Shown here one piece after another: positions 43,197 through 56,259 of a DNA stretch of 64,000 nt. The translations under genes were made by a program, and so were the position numbers. The stretch comes from Spirodela intermedia (Eukaryota > Streptophyta > Magnoliopsida > Alismatales > Araceae), in NCBI GenBank assembly GCA_902729315.2, contig LR746274.1, positions 4,429,037 through 4,493,036 on the forward strand. The letters run 5' to 3'. Numbering within the stretch: the stretch's first letter is position 1; every line of letters begins with the position of its first letter. Under the pieces are notes generated by a model. That model did not search any database and was not told where the DNA came from. It saw only the letters and a program-made list of their open reading frames with translations.

Positions 43197-44138
43197 ATGT
43201 GGACTCCACAGCGGCTGAGCAGCGGCGCCGGCGGCAGCGCAAGCCCCTTCTGGTGGAGGAAGAAGAAGAAGAGGAAAGAGGGAAAGAACAGCGGCGGCGG
43301 GCTGGGCCTGGAGAACTGTGCCTTCGTCCCCGACCACGACGAGTACTTCTTCCATGGCGGCGAGAACCCGAGCCCCCTTGTCCAGCGGAGCCCAGTGAGC
43401 TACGCGCCGTCGCCGTCCCCCCTCTCCGGTCGCCAGCCGGCGAGCTTCGTCTCCTCCCTCCGGTCGCTCTTCCCGCTCCGCCGCCGCCCGCCGACGGCGG
43501 CGACGGCCCTCCGCCGGCGGCGGCTCACCGGAACTGTCTACGGACGGCGGCGGGGGAGGGCAAACTTCGCCGTGCAAGAGAACCCTTCGTCGGAGCCGCT
43601 CCTCCTTCTGGAGCTCGCCATCGCCACCGACCGCCTGGTGAAGGAGATGGCCGCCGGTGCAGTTCGGATACTCCTTGAGTGCGACCGGCAGCGACCCTAC
43701 TACCAGTCCTCGATGAAGAAGAAGAGGACGATGATGATGGGCATGTGGCCATTCTCGCCGGCGGCGCCGCCGCCGTCGACCTCCCTGTGGGAGGAGCCGG
43801 TGTGGAGCATGTTCTGCAACGGGCGGCGCAGCGGCTTCGCTGTGTCTCACTCCTGCGGGGAAGACGACCTGCGGGTCCTCCGCGCCATCCCGGCCGTCTC
43901 GGCCGGCGCCGGCGTCTTGTCGTTGCAGAGGGCGCCGGAACGATCGCTGGAGAAGGGGGGCCTTCCGCTGCCGTACTCCGGCGGTGAATCCCCCGAGGTG
44001 ATGTACATGCGGGCCAAGTTCGAGCGGGTGGTGGAGAGCAGTGACTCGGAGGCGCTCTACATGGTGAACCCCGACGGCGGCAGGGCCGGCGGTGGCAGAA
44101 GCGGCCCGGAGCTCAGCATATTCCTCCTGAGACTGTGA
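43197..44138 (+). CDS. MIZU-KUSSEI1 (DUF617) domain protein
   Basis: This is a single-exon gene of 313 aa with very high GC. The N-terminal 105 residues are low-complexity and basic (KKKKRKEGK, SLFPLRRRP). The MIZ1/DUF617 domain fills residues 110-313 with its usual blocks: TGTVYGRRRGRANFAVQ, LLLELAIATDRLVKEM, VRILLEC, LWEEPVWSMFCNGRRSGFA, LRVLRAI, EVMYMRAKFERVV and a C-terminal GPELSIFLLRL. Arabidopsis MIZ1 is needed for root hydrotropism and associates with the endoplasmic reticulum membrane; other family members are largely uncharacterised, so the exact role is not assigned. The absence of introns and full-length ending match the family. The ATG follows a (CT)n leader and is the first in frame. 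Confidence 0.95.
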   Translation: MWTPQRLSSGAGGSASPFWWRKKKKRKEGKNSGGGLGLENCAFVPDHDEYFFHGGENPSPLVQRSPVSYAPSPSPLSGRQPASFVSSLRSLFPLRRRPPTAATALRRRRLTGTVYGRRRGRANFAVQENPSSEPLLLLELAIATDRLVKEMAAGAVRILLECDRQRPYYQSSMKKKRTMMMGMWPFSPAAPPPSTSLWEEPVWSMFCNGRRSGFAVSHSCGEDDLRVLRAIPAVSAGAGVLSLQRAPERSLEKGGLPLPYSGGESPEVMYMRAKFERVVESSDSEALYMVNPDGGRAGGGRSGPELSIFLLRL

Positions 44139-45379
44139 GGTGGCTGTGCGAACCTTGCTGCTCTGAGGTTCCTTCTTGCTTGACCTTCCCGGCTTCTTCA
44201 TCTCTCCCTCTCTCGCCTTCTATCTATCTCAACCGTCTCCTCAGTCATTGTCAGCTCTTAGATTTTTTAGGGATTGTTACGTAGGAGAGCGTGTGAGGCG
44301 AACTGACCATAAGACAACTGCCGAATCGAACCCGATTCGTGGAGTCGGATGGCCAAACTCAACTAACCTTCGAAAGTTTGACCGGAACGGTGCGTCTACG
44401 CGCCGGGCCAATCGCAAGCATTTTCTATGTCAGATCGTTGTATTTTGAAAGACGCGTATAGTCTCAAACATTAACGTAGAAAAGTACGGCCCTGAGAAGG
44501 CACGCAACTATCATACATGATATGTATATATATATATATATATATTTAGAGCGAGAGAGAGAGAGAGAGAGAGAGTCTGGTCAGATGGGTAATTAGATTT
44601 TATGGTTGATCAATCTCCCTTCACTTCACTTTGACTCATAAAACCTAGGGGAAAAGTGTTCATTTTTGGTCCCTTAGTCTTATAAAGTATAGTCGACATC
44701 TAATTTTACTAAAAAAATATCAAATAATTGTCATCATTTATTCTCCCAATTGATTGTACAACTTTTTGGTAGCATCTTCTTTATTAGCCCTTTAAATTGA
44801 GCTGGTACTTATGTTATTAGATGGTGACAACTCAATTTGCACAACCTGCTTGTAGCCCAATTTTTTCTTAAAGCATGACCCAAGAAAAAACAAGATGGAT
44901 CTTGGATTGCTTTGTAACTCGACTTTATATGCCACAAAATCTGGTTTTTCCAAAGCTTCATTTGATCTATAGAACACACACACACACATATATATGTATA
45001 TATATATATAGGAACATTAATGATATCTTTCTAGTAATGTTGCATCAAAAGACAAATTTTCTAGTGGCAAAGGACCATTAAATTCTACCATTATCTTCTA
45101 TCATCCTTGTCCTTTCTTAGAGGCCTCAGAAATTCTCATAAAGTGGATGCAAGAAAGTAGTTTGCTTTCAAAAAGTTTATCTTCTAAATTTTCCACTCTA
45201 ATTTACTTGATTCATATATAGGTAGTCAGGCAGAAAATTACATATTGATATTGACTAATAAGAAATACCCATTTTCTATATTCTTCTGGGAGCAAGAAAT
45301 AGGAACTTTGAATATCTCTTAATTTGACAATGGTTTATGGTTTTATTAGACAATTTGTTTGTGGACAGTAAGCAGAACT
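44139..45379. other. 3' flank of the MIZ1-like gene and AT-rich spacer
   Basis: No gene is supported. Simple sequence includes (TA)n then (GA)n at about 44521-44575 and (AC)n/(TA)n at about 44976-45010. Confidence 0.6.
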
Positions 45380-45960
45380 CATTTTCAAAAGTGATGAATT
45401 TTAATCCAAAAACACCTTATGTAAGTTTTATGTAAATATAAGATAGAGATAACTAACAAAAGATGTTCAATTTAAGTTTATTATTTAGTGAAAAAAATCA
45501 TCTTTGATCATGCTAGGTGTGTTTGAGAATGACAAAGCTGTGAAATGTAAATATTTTAATACTCAATTTCATAAACTTCGCAATATCTTTCACATGAGAT
45601 CCTACTAGCTCATTGTTGAAATCCACAAAGATCAATACATATATTTAAAAAGGAATTTCCAACGGTTGTAGGAGACTAGCATAAAGAACATTTTAAGCTT
45701 TCTTTTGTTAACAAGAACCACATTGCAAGTGTAATCTACAATCTCTTTCTTCATATGTGACCAATCTGAAATATACTATCACCTTTTGATGGATCATATG
45801 AAATCAATCATAGCCACTCACAAGATAAGGTGATAAATTATTATCTCTAGTAGTAAGTGGATAGGAACATCAAATATATTTTCTAAAGTAACATCATTTA
45901 CATGCCAATACCTTTAGAAGATCCTAATGGAGAATTTATATTCAAGCAAATTTTGAACCC
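45380..45960 (-). mobile_element. Ty3/gypsy integrase relic
   Basis: Minus-strand fragments in several frames resemble gypsy integrase. A zinc-finger-region piece reads HMKKEIVDYTCN near 45740-45780. A core-domain piece near 45370-45390 reads MSSAYCPQTN, equivalent to the AYHPQTDG-type motif. Many stops and frameshifts show long decay. No LTRs were found. Confidence 0.7.
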
Positions 45961-47108
45961 CTTGTTCTTGCATCATAGTCTCTATTTTTCTATTTAAAAC
46001 TTATAATTTTTAAATTAGTATTTACCACGAATTTTTTACCAAATAAAGTGAAGGAAGTCCTACTTTGTAGGAATTCTCCCAACTGTTGACAACAATGACA
46101 AGGGTGATGAATTCATGTCAACTCTTCATGGCAGTTACTAAGACCCCATGCATGCTCATGTCCTCATAAGCCTTGTTAGGGGGGGTTCCCTTAAAAAAAC
46201 CACCTCAAGTTTTCTCCTACAAATCTCAACCCTAAGAAGGTGGGGAGGCAGTCAAAAGGTATACCAAGGAAGATCAAAGTAATCTCAAGAACATGTTATC
46301 GGAACTCACATGTCATCATCTTGCCGCCAAATTTGTTCACTTAGTCCCTTATTCTTTGGACTACCATTCCATTCAAAACCATCAATAGAACTCAAGAGCT
46401 TGCAAGTCATCCATGACAAGATTCTCTTGCACTGCACAATTTTGGTTAGTGGAAAAGTTTTAATTAGTTCCATGGGGATCAAATAAAATATTTCAAGTCA
46501 ATGAAGACTTTTGGAGATATAAGGGAATGTAGTAATACACACAACATAAATAATTAGAAAATATGGGATTTGATCATTGTGATGTGATAAAAGAATAAGT
46601 AAAAAGAAAATATGATAGTGAAAACAAGATATTGGTAGGACTGTCGATATCATCTATATACCTCATAAGAAGCAATTAACTCTTTGGTTGGTTTGGTCCA
46701 ACACACCTTTGTTTACATGGGAAATGGTACACCTCTGCATGGGTTAACTATCAACATACCATCACCTACAAAAGAAGGGAAATATGCATAAGAGAAGGAG
46801 GAGGAGATGTTGGAAGGAGTTTGAGACCACTTAGTGTCTCGCAAGAGAAGAGTTCATTGTTGAATTCTTTTTGTATCTCTTTGTCTCATGATTTCTCTCT
46901 CTTGTGCATTCTATTACCAGTTCTTTCTCAGTCTCATTTACAATTCATTAGTCCCATCAAGTTCTAGAGTCTTGTAAGTTATTTGGCTCCCACTATGTTT
47001 TAGTTCCTCTCTTCCCTAAGCCAAGGGAGAGGAATAATGCATTGTCATCACATGTCATCATCAACTATTATAGCCATTTACTATTAACCATTAATATATT
47101 CCTATTGG

Positions 47109-47200
<92 letters not shown>

Positions 47201-47292
47201 TCTCCCCATTATCATGGCAATCGAGTTATCCTTCCTGAATTATTCTTGTGTGCACACAATATCAATCATTTATTCAATACGATCCTATCATT
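45961..47292. other. spacer, possibly with the 5' LTR of the next gypsy relic
   Basis: The part from about 46600 to 47290 precedes a primer-binding-like site, so it may be a decayed LTR, but I could not define its start or find a matching 3' copy. It contains a (CT)n run at about 47112-47190. Confidence 0.35.
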
Positions 47293-50200
47293 TGGTATCA
47301 TAGTCACTCTCCATCACACTCTCTATATGGCGCCTTGACAATCCAATGCATGTGTTGACAACATTAAAAACATGTTGATGAGCTCTGAAAATAGTTCTGC
47401 TAAGTTCTTGATTTGGAATCTTATATGGAACAATGGTTTGCTATTATGGAAGGGATCATCTCTCAAATTCAACATGCCCTCACTTAGTTGACTTCTCATC
47501 CACCTAGTACTAATAGTCCCTCAACCTTAACACCTCACCTCACCACCTCGATGACTCATGATGAGCTGGAAGTTGAGTTCGCTGCTTAGGCTATTCCTTT
47601 GGTGGTGTATGCCCCATCAAAAGTGTTACATTGACTCTTCCCTTGGCACTTGTCATCTTGAGCCCCCAGTTTTCACTAAAGAAGACACACAAGGCTGAGT
47701 TAATCATGCAAATATGTTCTTCTCTATTCATCCGCATACCAAAGCTGCAAAGATGGTTATGGCAGGCATCCATTTTGATAACGAGACATTACACTAGTTT
47801 CAATGGGTGGAGCACCATTCTCCGTTTACCAATTGAATCGATCTTCACTGATGTTTGTTTATTCACTTTGGTTCTTTCTCTAAAGGCATTATGTGTGAAC
47901 AACTCTTTAATTTGCGACAATTACATTTCATCACTGAAATCATTGCAATTTTGAAATTATGTATGAGTATATTACTAATCTTTACTTTGACATTTTCAAG
48001 GATATCTTTCTCAAAGGGTTAAAACTTGAAATTCAGGTGAAAATTTGCCTTCTTGCCCCCATGGACCTCCATCAAATTATATAGTTGGCTCAACACACCG
48101 AGGAATATAATCTCTTCTTCTAGCATATGACATCGAGGCCTCTATCACTCACTAACTCAAGCTATATATCCTATTGTGTTAGATCATCCTCACCTTCTCT
48201 AAGTAGAACTATAGAGTTTCCTCTACTTCTCGCTAGGCCCACAAGCTCCTTATCATTCTCTATGACTGACAGACACTAAATATCAAGAAAGACAATTGAG
48301 AGGCCTTTGTTTCACTTGCAACAAGTGCTTTACTCGAAGCCACAAATGCAAGTGTGAACTATGTATTCTTATTGTCACAAATGATGAGCTACCTCAACAG
48401 GTCAAGGACAAGATCCTATTAGTTTCTCTGACTAGCATGTTCTTCACCTCCACACTTGTAGAGAAAATTGAACTCTTTATGAATTCTATTTTGAGATTTC
48501 AAAATCTTAGACTATTGATAGCTCATAGGAAAATTGTCACTCAAAGTATCACCATCTTCATTGATATGATACCATTAATAATTTTATTTCCACTGAATTG
48601 GTCCAAGAGATGACTATTCATATTTTAGCAACTCCTCAATTTGGAGTTTGTCACCAAAATTTACACTTTCATATCAAGTACTACCTCTATCAAGAAATTT
48701 TGATCTAGTTGCAAGCTCTTATCATTTGGAAGGATTTCTTTGCCCTTCAACTAGGCAATGTGGACTGCATTCTCAAGATGCAATGGCTCCACACCCTTGA
48801 TAGAGTGAAATCTGATTATTATAATCTTATCATGAAATTATAATTAGGAGACACTATGGTCGAACTATGGGGTGACACCAATTTATCCACATTGGAGATT
48901 TTACTTAAATCCATGACTGATAACTCTCATTAATTACATGATAAAATGCTTAATATTTTATAATTTATAATTTAATTTTAAATAAATATTTTTAAATTAC
49001 TTTAATATATGTAAATGATATTTAACTTATTTATATGATTATATTGTTAATTTTTAGAAGTTACATGATGAAATTAACCATGAAATATTTTGATAGGTTT
49101 TACCAATAATTATTATTATTATCAAAATGCTTCTATATTAATTGCATTTATTTATGATTTTTTCTTGAATTTTTGTGAGCTTATTATGATAAATAATAAT
49201 ATAATAATAAAAATTTAAATATGGGACTCTTTTCTTTTTTTGGATTTTTCAAATCAACCACGAATGTAAGGAATAAAGTGATAAGTAAGATAGATGATTC
49301 AATGAAATCAATGGAATTAACACACATGAAGATGGAAAAACATTAAAGGAAGAAGAATGAGGCATCTTTGGTCAATCTATCACTCTCCACAACTATTTTC
49401 TCTCTCCTCTGGCAACAACGAATGCCAAATTCACCCAAATCACTTATCTTTCATACCATGACATGTTTTGTAAATATTGGCACCTTTTACAACAAAATGC
49501 AACATGATAATTTCAGAATAATATTTATTTGATGCTACAACATGTATATCCACCCATATTATTATCCTTACATACAAAAACTAGAAATTGAGAAGCTTAT
49601 CAAAGAGATGTCTCATGAAGGGATCATTCAACCTTCTACCAACTTATTCTCTAGTCTAGTACTCTTGGTTAAAGAGAAGGATGCCACCTATCATTTATGT
49701 GTAGACTATTGTGCCTTAAATTAGGTAATGATCCCCAAAAAATTCTTGATTCCAATTGTTGATGAATTGTTAGATGACTTTTATGGTGTTTTGGTCTTCT
49801 TAAATTATATTTGAAATCAAGTTATCATCAAATGTGCATAAAGGATGTGAATATTCCAAAGATGGCTTTCCACACTCCTCATAGTCACTACGACTTTGTA
49901 GTCATGATGTTTGGCTTGTCTAACGCCCTGATCACCTTCCAATCTCACATGAGTTAGATTTTTCAAGATTATTTGCACCATTTTGTACTAATTTTCTTTA
50001 ATGACATCTTGATTTATAGTTGATATTCATTCATACCACAAGCATCCGCAACAAATGTTTTTGGTACTATAGAGCAATCAATTCAGATAAGTGACAAAAA
50101 TGTTATTTTGGATTATCTTCAATTGATTATTTTAGACATGTCATCTCCAATTGGGGTGTTGCTATGGATTTATCCAAAATCTTAACTGTTCAACAATGGC

Positions 50201-51290
50201 CACGACTTAAAAATATCATGAAGCTTCATGGTTTTTGGGGCCTCATGGGTTATTATTGGTATTTTGTTCAAATATGAATTCATTGCATAGCCCCTCACCC
50301 AGCAATTCAAGTGTGACTCCCCTTAGCATTTTCATGCAAAACCAACAAACCAATACTTATTTTAGCCAGGCTTTATCCTCTTAGCATTGGCTCAAGCTCA
50401 TCTACAATCATATTTTTTATTGGACAGATCTTTGATTATATATACAAATCAGCACAATTTAAATTTCATATTGGAAGAGTGGCAAATCACTCTTGATTAT
50501 CAACACTAGTTGATCAAGTTGTTGGGATATCAATTTGACATCAAATTTAAGGCCAAAGTTGAAAATAAAGTTGTTGATTCTCTTTCTTGAATGCCTCAAC
50601 TCTCAACCCTTTTCACTAATTTTCCCTCAATCATCTCTTTTGAATAGTTGTAGGGCAACCTTCATGCAACCAAATGCTAATAAGATAATGCTTGATCTCG
50701 ACAACCATAACTACAATTGGCCTAGTATTTCATGTATGGGGATCTTTTGTTTGATAAAGGTGAATTATTTATTCTGTTAGACTCTTCCCTCTCTCGTTGA
50801 TTCTTCAAAAATATCATAATAGTGACTTAGGTGGCCACTTAGGATTTCTATGCACTTACAACCATATTCACCATGAATTTTATTTGGATTGAATGAAAAC
50901 TACTATCAAACATTATGTAGCTACATGCTTCATTTGTCATCGACACAAACATGAAGCCTTGTCTCCTATGAGCCTCTTGCAACCCCTACCTATTCTGCAA
51001 TAGATATAAGATGATATTTTGCTTGATTTCATAGATGGGTTGCCTTGTTCTGGCATGTACAATTTCTATACTTGTTGTGGTCGACAAGCTAAGTAGGTTT
51101 GCTCATTTTTCACCCGTAATTCTCCCTTATATAGCTCCAAATGTTGATGGGGTGTTCTTAAATGATGTGGTCAAGTTGCATGATTTTTTTCTCACCATCA
51201 TCTTAGATCGAGGCTGCATATTTCTTAGTCACTTATGAAAGGAACTTCTTTCATTACAAGGGACAAAACTTCATTATTAGCGATTGTTTT
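47293..51290 (+). mobile_element. decayed Ty3/gypsy element, plus strand
   Basis: It starts with a primer-binding-like TGGTATCATAG (47293-47303). A gag zinc-knuckle-like segment lies at 48296-48370 (GLCFTCNKCFTRSHKCKC). Reverse transcriptase spans about 49542-50280, with CVDYCALN and FGLSNA motifs. RNase H-like sequence follows at about 50340-50610, and integrase at about 50810-51280 (ATCFICHRHKHEALSP). Frames are broken throughout. It ends abruptly within the integrase region with no 3' LTR seen, so it appears truncated. An AT-rich stretch at about 48930-49240 looks out of place and may be a separate insertion. Confidence 0.85.
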
Positions 51291-51489
51291 CTTTTTGGAG
51301 AAATGACCCCTACAAGTAGAAGAGTGGCAAAACTCTAAAAATACTAAAGTTGTTTGTCTTCTAGTATGCATCTTCTTCAAATTTGATCCAAACCTAAATG
51401 AAATACATATGGGTCACCCAAAAATCATAATTTATCTTGGAGAAAAAAACATTCCTAACATATTGATTTCATTTGTCTAGAGTCTATCA

Positions 51490-52260
51490 TGTTCCTAGAT
51501 AATTTGCCATGTGTGCAAATCAGAGTATCCTTCTTTGTTTTACGATTAATCTATGTTCATCAACAAAGAGATCATGTAATGGATTATTGTCAAATGAATT
51601 TATTCAAGACAAATGATCTACCACCACATTCTCACATCTTTTCTTCTATGTCATCTTCAAATCAAACTCTTGTAATAATAAAATCCACCTAATCAGCCAT
51701 GGTTTATCTTCCTTTTTCAAGATTAAATATTTTAATACTAAATGGTCTATGTAAATAATACTTTTATCCCTAATAATAATACTTGAATTTTTCTATAGCA
51801 AAAACTACTACTAACAATTCTTTCTCCATAGTTGCGTTAATTCAACTAAACTTCATTCATTGCCTTGCTACCATAATATATGACTACTAATATTTTTATC
51901 TAATACAGAACCTAAAGAATAGTTGGACACATCACGCATGATCTCAAATAGATAATTCTAATAAGGAGCTTTTAAAAGATGTGCTTCTACTAATGTAAGC
52001 CTAAAAAAATTAAATGCTTCAAGGCATGGAGCATCAAAATTAAAATGAGCCTCTTTTACCAAGAGTGAGCGGTTAGTGGTTTAGTAATTTTAGAGAAGTC
52101 CTTAATGAATCTTCTATAAAATCCAACATCTCCTAAGAACAATCTAATATGTTTTACAAATATGTGTGGAGTTAACTTTTGGTTCACTTCTACGTTAATT
52201 TTCTCTACTATCCTCTTTTCACTAATCATGTGTAGTAGTATAATCCATTCTCTAAACTAT
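51490..52260 (-). mobile_element. second Ty3/gypsy pol relic, minus strand
   Basis: Read on the minus strand, this gives the end of reverse transcriptase and RNase H of a gypsy element: RLFLGDVGFYRRFIKDFSK near 52080-52150, then CLEAFNFFRLTLVEAHLLKA and a degraded [16 protein letters not shown] segment near 51640-51710. The wording resembles the Athila/Tat group rather than chromoviruses. Stops and frameshifts are frequent. Confidence 0.75.
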
Positions 52261-54539
52261 TCTCACGTAAGTTGCCCTTAACAGTTTATTTAGAGATTTA
52301 ATATATAAACAAACATTTTTGTTTTTAAGGCTGAGCTTAAATAAGGTTGTTGAACTTGTCACTTAGTATAAGTATTATGTCAATGTGTTATCATCCAAAA
52401 TATGTGATATTGACCTTCAATGATTCTTTACTTCGAAACTTATTGTTATCTCATAGACTATGTGTGAAACTTGACTTGGAGATGTGTGATCTATCAATAA
52501 TTGTATTTTCTTTTGAGGTTGAGTCTAAGTCTGTTCATTTGGTCCATCATTTTCTCCACATGCTTTACTAATATATTATCGTCTAAGGTAATTGGCAAAG
52601 ATGTCTTCACTTTCATGAGGGCTTCATGCAAACACTTTAATCCAACTAAATATAAGATTGAAGTTTGAATCTTATTTTAGCCATTGATGAGTTACATTTT
52701 ATCTTAGGTGTCATTAGGCCTAGATCTTCTCAATCAAAGAAAATATTAAGTCATGTGTTACCTAATTTGCTCACTAGTTCATGGACAAAGGCAAGTCAAG
52801 TTGTCTATGTAGGGAATTTGGGCCAAAGAGGTGAATGATGAACATAAATGTGAGAGCATGTAGGTGCAGGTACGAGTTCCAAATCTAATTTCTCAAACTC
52901 AGAGGATGTGGAAGTGATAAATTAAATAGATCATTCTTGCTTACTTCCTAAACATGATTGACTTCTAATTTTAGACAAGATCATAACCAATGGTGAATTA
53001 GAATTCAAGTCGCCTCGAAACCAACCTAATTTCACTGCTCCTTCCTCCCTATTACTCATTGTAAAGAGGTGTTGACTTGAAGTAGTGGGAGTGATCTTGT
53101 TTAGGCGAGATGAACACAAAAATCATTCAAACACATTCGCATCTCTGCAATGCGGAGCTCCAGAAAACCTTTCCCCTTTGGGTTGATTTGAGAATCATGG
53201 TGTTTTCTACAATGTGAGCTGTCATAAATGTTCTTTTTCCCCGAAATGTATAGGGCAATGCCCCCCTTTTCTCCCCTCTCACTCATGCAAGAGAAACAAC
53301 TAGAAGGTTGTAGGAGGCTCACCTTGCAAAGAGCAACGTGTCATTAGATCAATGGATCTTCCTTCTCTACTGCCTCTTGCTGATGGATGGGTGATCTTTC
53401 TATATGATTGCCCTTGATCATTGGATTGGTGAGTTCTCCTTCTTACGTATCTTCTCCTCTCAGTCGTTGGATGTTTCTCTCACTGAAAATCACTACTTTT
53501 AACTACTATGAGTAGTGGCTAAATGGTCGCATCCTAATCATTGATGAAATGCCCAACATGGTTTACAAATCACTAGAAAATTCTGGAGGTTACTTAAGAA
53601 AGTCCATAAAATATACATAATGTCTAAGATTATCCTAATTAATATGGTGTCAAATGTATGTGAGAAGAAGAATCCAATAAAATTCTAAAAATATATAAAA
53701 TATCAATGTACCTTGAGGAATGTTAAAATCACGATTTTCCTGTAATCATCTGCTAAATAATGTCTGAAACACTAAAGTTTAATTCATTTAAGACATGTTT
53801 CTAATTCATTACTTATGTATTATCAGCCATTGATCCTCTAATATTACATCATATTTTTGTGATTATTTTCCAACTATCATTACTGAGGTATTGATTTTGA
53901 ATATTGCCAATGACTTTACTTTTTTATGATTTTCAAATATTTTGACTACTACAAGTTCCACAATTTCATTGATTAAGTCTTTAATTCAAATCCGATAAGT
54001 TACTTCATATATTTTGATTTTTTCAAACATTTTTTTTGAATTTATTTATATACTTCATGTTGCTCAAGTCAGATTGGAATCTCAATGTGACTTTGCATAT
54101 ATTAATTTTACATGAAATTTTATCACATTTGTTGACACATTTTTTTGTACTTTAATTCAAATAATATGACATTAGATTATATTCAACTTGAAAATATCTC
54201 AAGGATATAACTCCGTAGCTATAATTCAAATATCTCAAAGAATGCATTGTTACCCATAGGATTATTTTGAGCATCATCAATACCTATATGATTATTTCGT
54301 TGTAACCATTGGATTATTTATCCTGTATAATCTTCCCGTCCTGCGTTTAATGAGCTGACGGCCAGGCCACACATTATATAGTAAAAGAACCGAGTATAGA
54401 CGATGTTACATTCTCATCCTACGAGTGGCCAGGTCACGCATGGCTGTCTGAAAAGACGAGCCACAGTAAAAACAGTCATGCTATCAAACGGCCCAGCTTC
54501 TCGCCGGCATTCCTCCGTTGCCGCCTCCCCTTGAGGACC
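52261..54539. other. AT-rich spacer after the retroelement relics
   Basis: No reading frame here resembles a known protein. It probably includes further unrecognisable retroelement debris. The last 200 bases, with ACATTATATAGTA near 54371, may be the old promoter of the adjacent acyltransferase pseudogene. Confidence 0.5.
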
Positions 54540-55474
54540 ATGACGCTACTCGTCGAGGTCGTCTCCCACGAGGCCATCAGGCCATCCGCCGCCACCCCCG
54601 CCCACCTCCGCCGGATACAGCTCTCCGTCGTCGACCAAGGCGCCCCCGCAACGTACGTCCAGAGCCTCTCCTTCTTCCGCCCGGACGGGACGGCGTCTCG
54701 CTGGGGCTGTTCCTCTCCTCCTGGGCCGCTGCGGCGCGTGGGGAAGAGCCCTCCTGGTTCCCCAGAATCCACACGGCGGCGGTGCTCCCCCCGCTCGACC
54801 TCCCCATTGGGTACCTCCAACTCAAGGCCGCCGGGCGGTTCCCCTGGCGGCTGTTCATCAGAGCCCCGGAAATGGCCGCGCTACGGGGAGAGACCTGCGG
54901 GGGCGCCGCCCGGCCGCCCACCCGGTACGAGGCCACCGTCGCGCTCCTGTGGGGCGCCATCGCCCGCAGCCGCGGGTAGCCGAAGCGGAAGCACTTGTGG
55001 GTCGCCCTCCTCCCCGTAAATCTACGGAAGAGGATTGAGGAATTCTCCAGCCTCTCCTTCGGGAACCTAGCCTACGCCGTTGTGGCCTCCGCCGAACCGG
55101 GGACGGCTGGCGGCAGACGGGGGGAGCTGGAGGCGAGCGTGAGGGAGGCCGTGCGGAGAGTGGACGCCAAGTACCTCAAGGACCAAATCGAGGTTCTACT
55201 GTCGGGGGGGTTGGCGTGGGAGGACGACGGAGTGGATACCATGGAGTTTAGCGAGTGGAGCAGGCTGGGGATGCATAAGACGGACTTCGGGTGGGGGCTT
55301 CCGGTGTGGCACTGCACGCCGATGAAGGACCTGGAAAACTTCGTCGTGTTTGGAGAGGCCGACGGCGGTGCCGGCATGGAGGCGTGGCTGTGGCTGCCGG
55401 GGGAGGTGATGGAGAGGCTGCGGGAGGACCCGGAAGTGCTCCGCTTCGTTGACCCCGATTCCTTCTCTCACTAG
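54540..55474 (+). pseudogene. BAHD acyltransferase pseudogene (deleted HXXXD region)
   Basis: The start resembles vinorine-synthase-like BAHD enzymes: MTLLVEVVSHEAIRPSA, then AHLRRIQLSVVDQGAP. At about 54685-54700 the similarity jumps, with a frame change, from the beginning of the protein to a block equivalent to the middle (LGLFLSSWAAAARG). Roughly 110 codons are missing, including the catalytic HXXXD motif. An in-frame TAG follows ARSRG at about 54977-54979. The C-terminal half then continues (WVALLPVNLRKRI) and retains the structural motif DFGWG and the natural stop. Such enzymes transfer acyl groups from CoA to alcohols or amines in specialised metabolism. With the catalytic His lost, a frameshift and a stop, this copy cannot be active. 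Confidence 0.9.
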
Positions 55475-56259
55475 GAACGGATCAAAGGGGTCAACGGACG
55501 CTCCTTTTTCCGCTCTCTTTATTTACCTATTTGTCTGAAATGATTATTTCTCTTATACGGTCTAAAATGCTCAAATAATTTTTGCAAAGCCCAAAAAAGA
55601 TAGTCAATGAGATGAACTAAAAGCCCTTAACCTTTGGATGGTAGCAAGCCTCAACTCTACCTCAATACATATGCACCCTACATTTCCTACTTTTTTTGTT
55701 TTTAATTTGAAGAAAATGATTAATGATGAGAGTGATCCAAGTAAAAAATAATAATATTTAACCTCCTTTTTTTCTTAAATTTAGATTGCAAATCATGGAC
55801 ACTCAAATGTGATAATTAGAAAATTGTTAGCCAATTCAAAGCTCTAAATAATTCTTTTTTTTTTATAGCCATAAAAAAAAAGCTGATTGGTGTAATATTG
55901 ACATCCATTGGTATAATGATGGTTTGTAGTTGTAATCTGTATTTTGGATTATTCTCTCATATTTCGAACGTCGTGTGCGTTGACTCTGGTTGACTGTAAT
56001 TATTTTCATGGTGACAGAGCCAGGAAAAAAATAGTCGTTGGATGATTTTCTGTGATGGTATTACCTCAGGAACATGTGTGAGGATGGATATACTGGGCGA
56101 AGGTGTTGACTCACCTTCAGAGAGAGAGCGAGGCGTTGACTCGCCTCTTAAAATTAGAAGCCGCTCTTACCAGACTCAATCTCACAGAGATGAGATGGTC
56201 GGCGTGGGCGGCGGCGGCGGAGGGATGATGGGCGGCGGGGTGGTGGCGCAGCCGCTGGA
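55475..56259. other. intergenic, no gene seen
   Basis: This is AT-rich spacer between the acyltransferase pseudogene and the 3' end of the RING ligase gene; the right end probably holds the RING ligase 3' UTR. Confidence 0.55.

Noticed and set aside
43125-44201. 358-codon minus-strand open frame
   Set aside because: It is antisense to the MIZ1-like gene, with no recognisable domain; GC-rich codon bias keeps the opposite strand open.
54577-54960. Minus-strand frame over the acyltransferase pseudogene
   Set aside because: The plus strand has clear BAHD similarity; the minus frame is a composition artefact.
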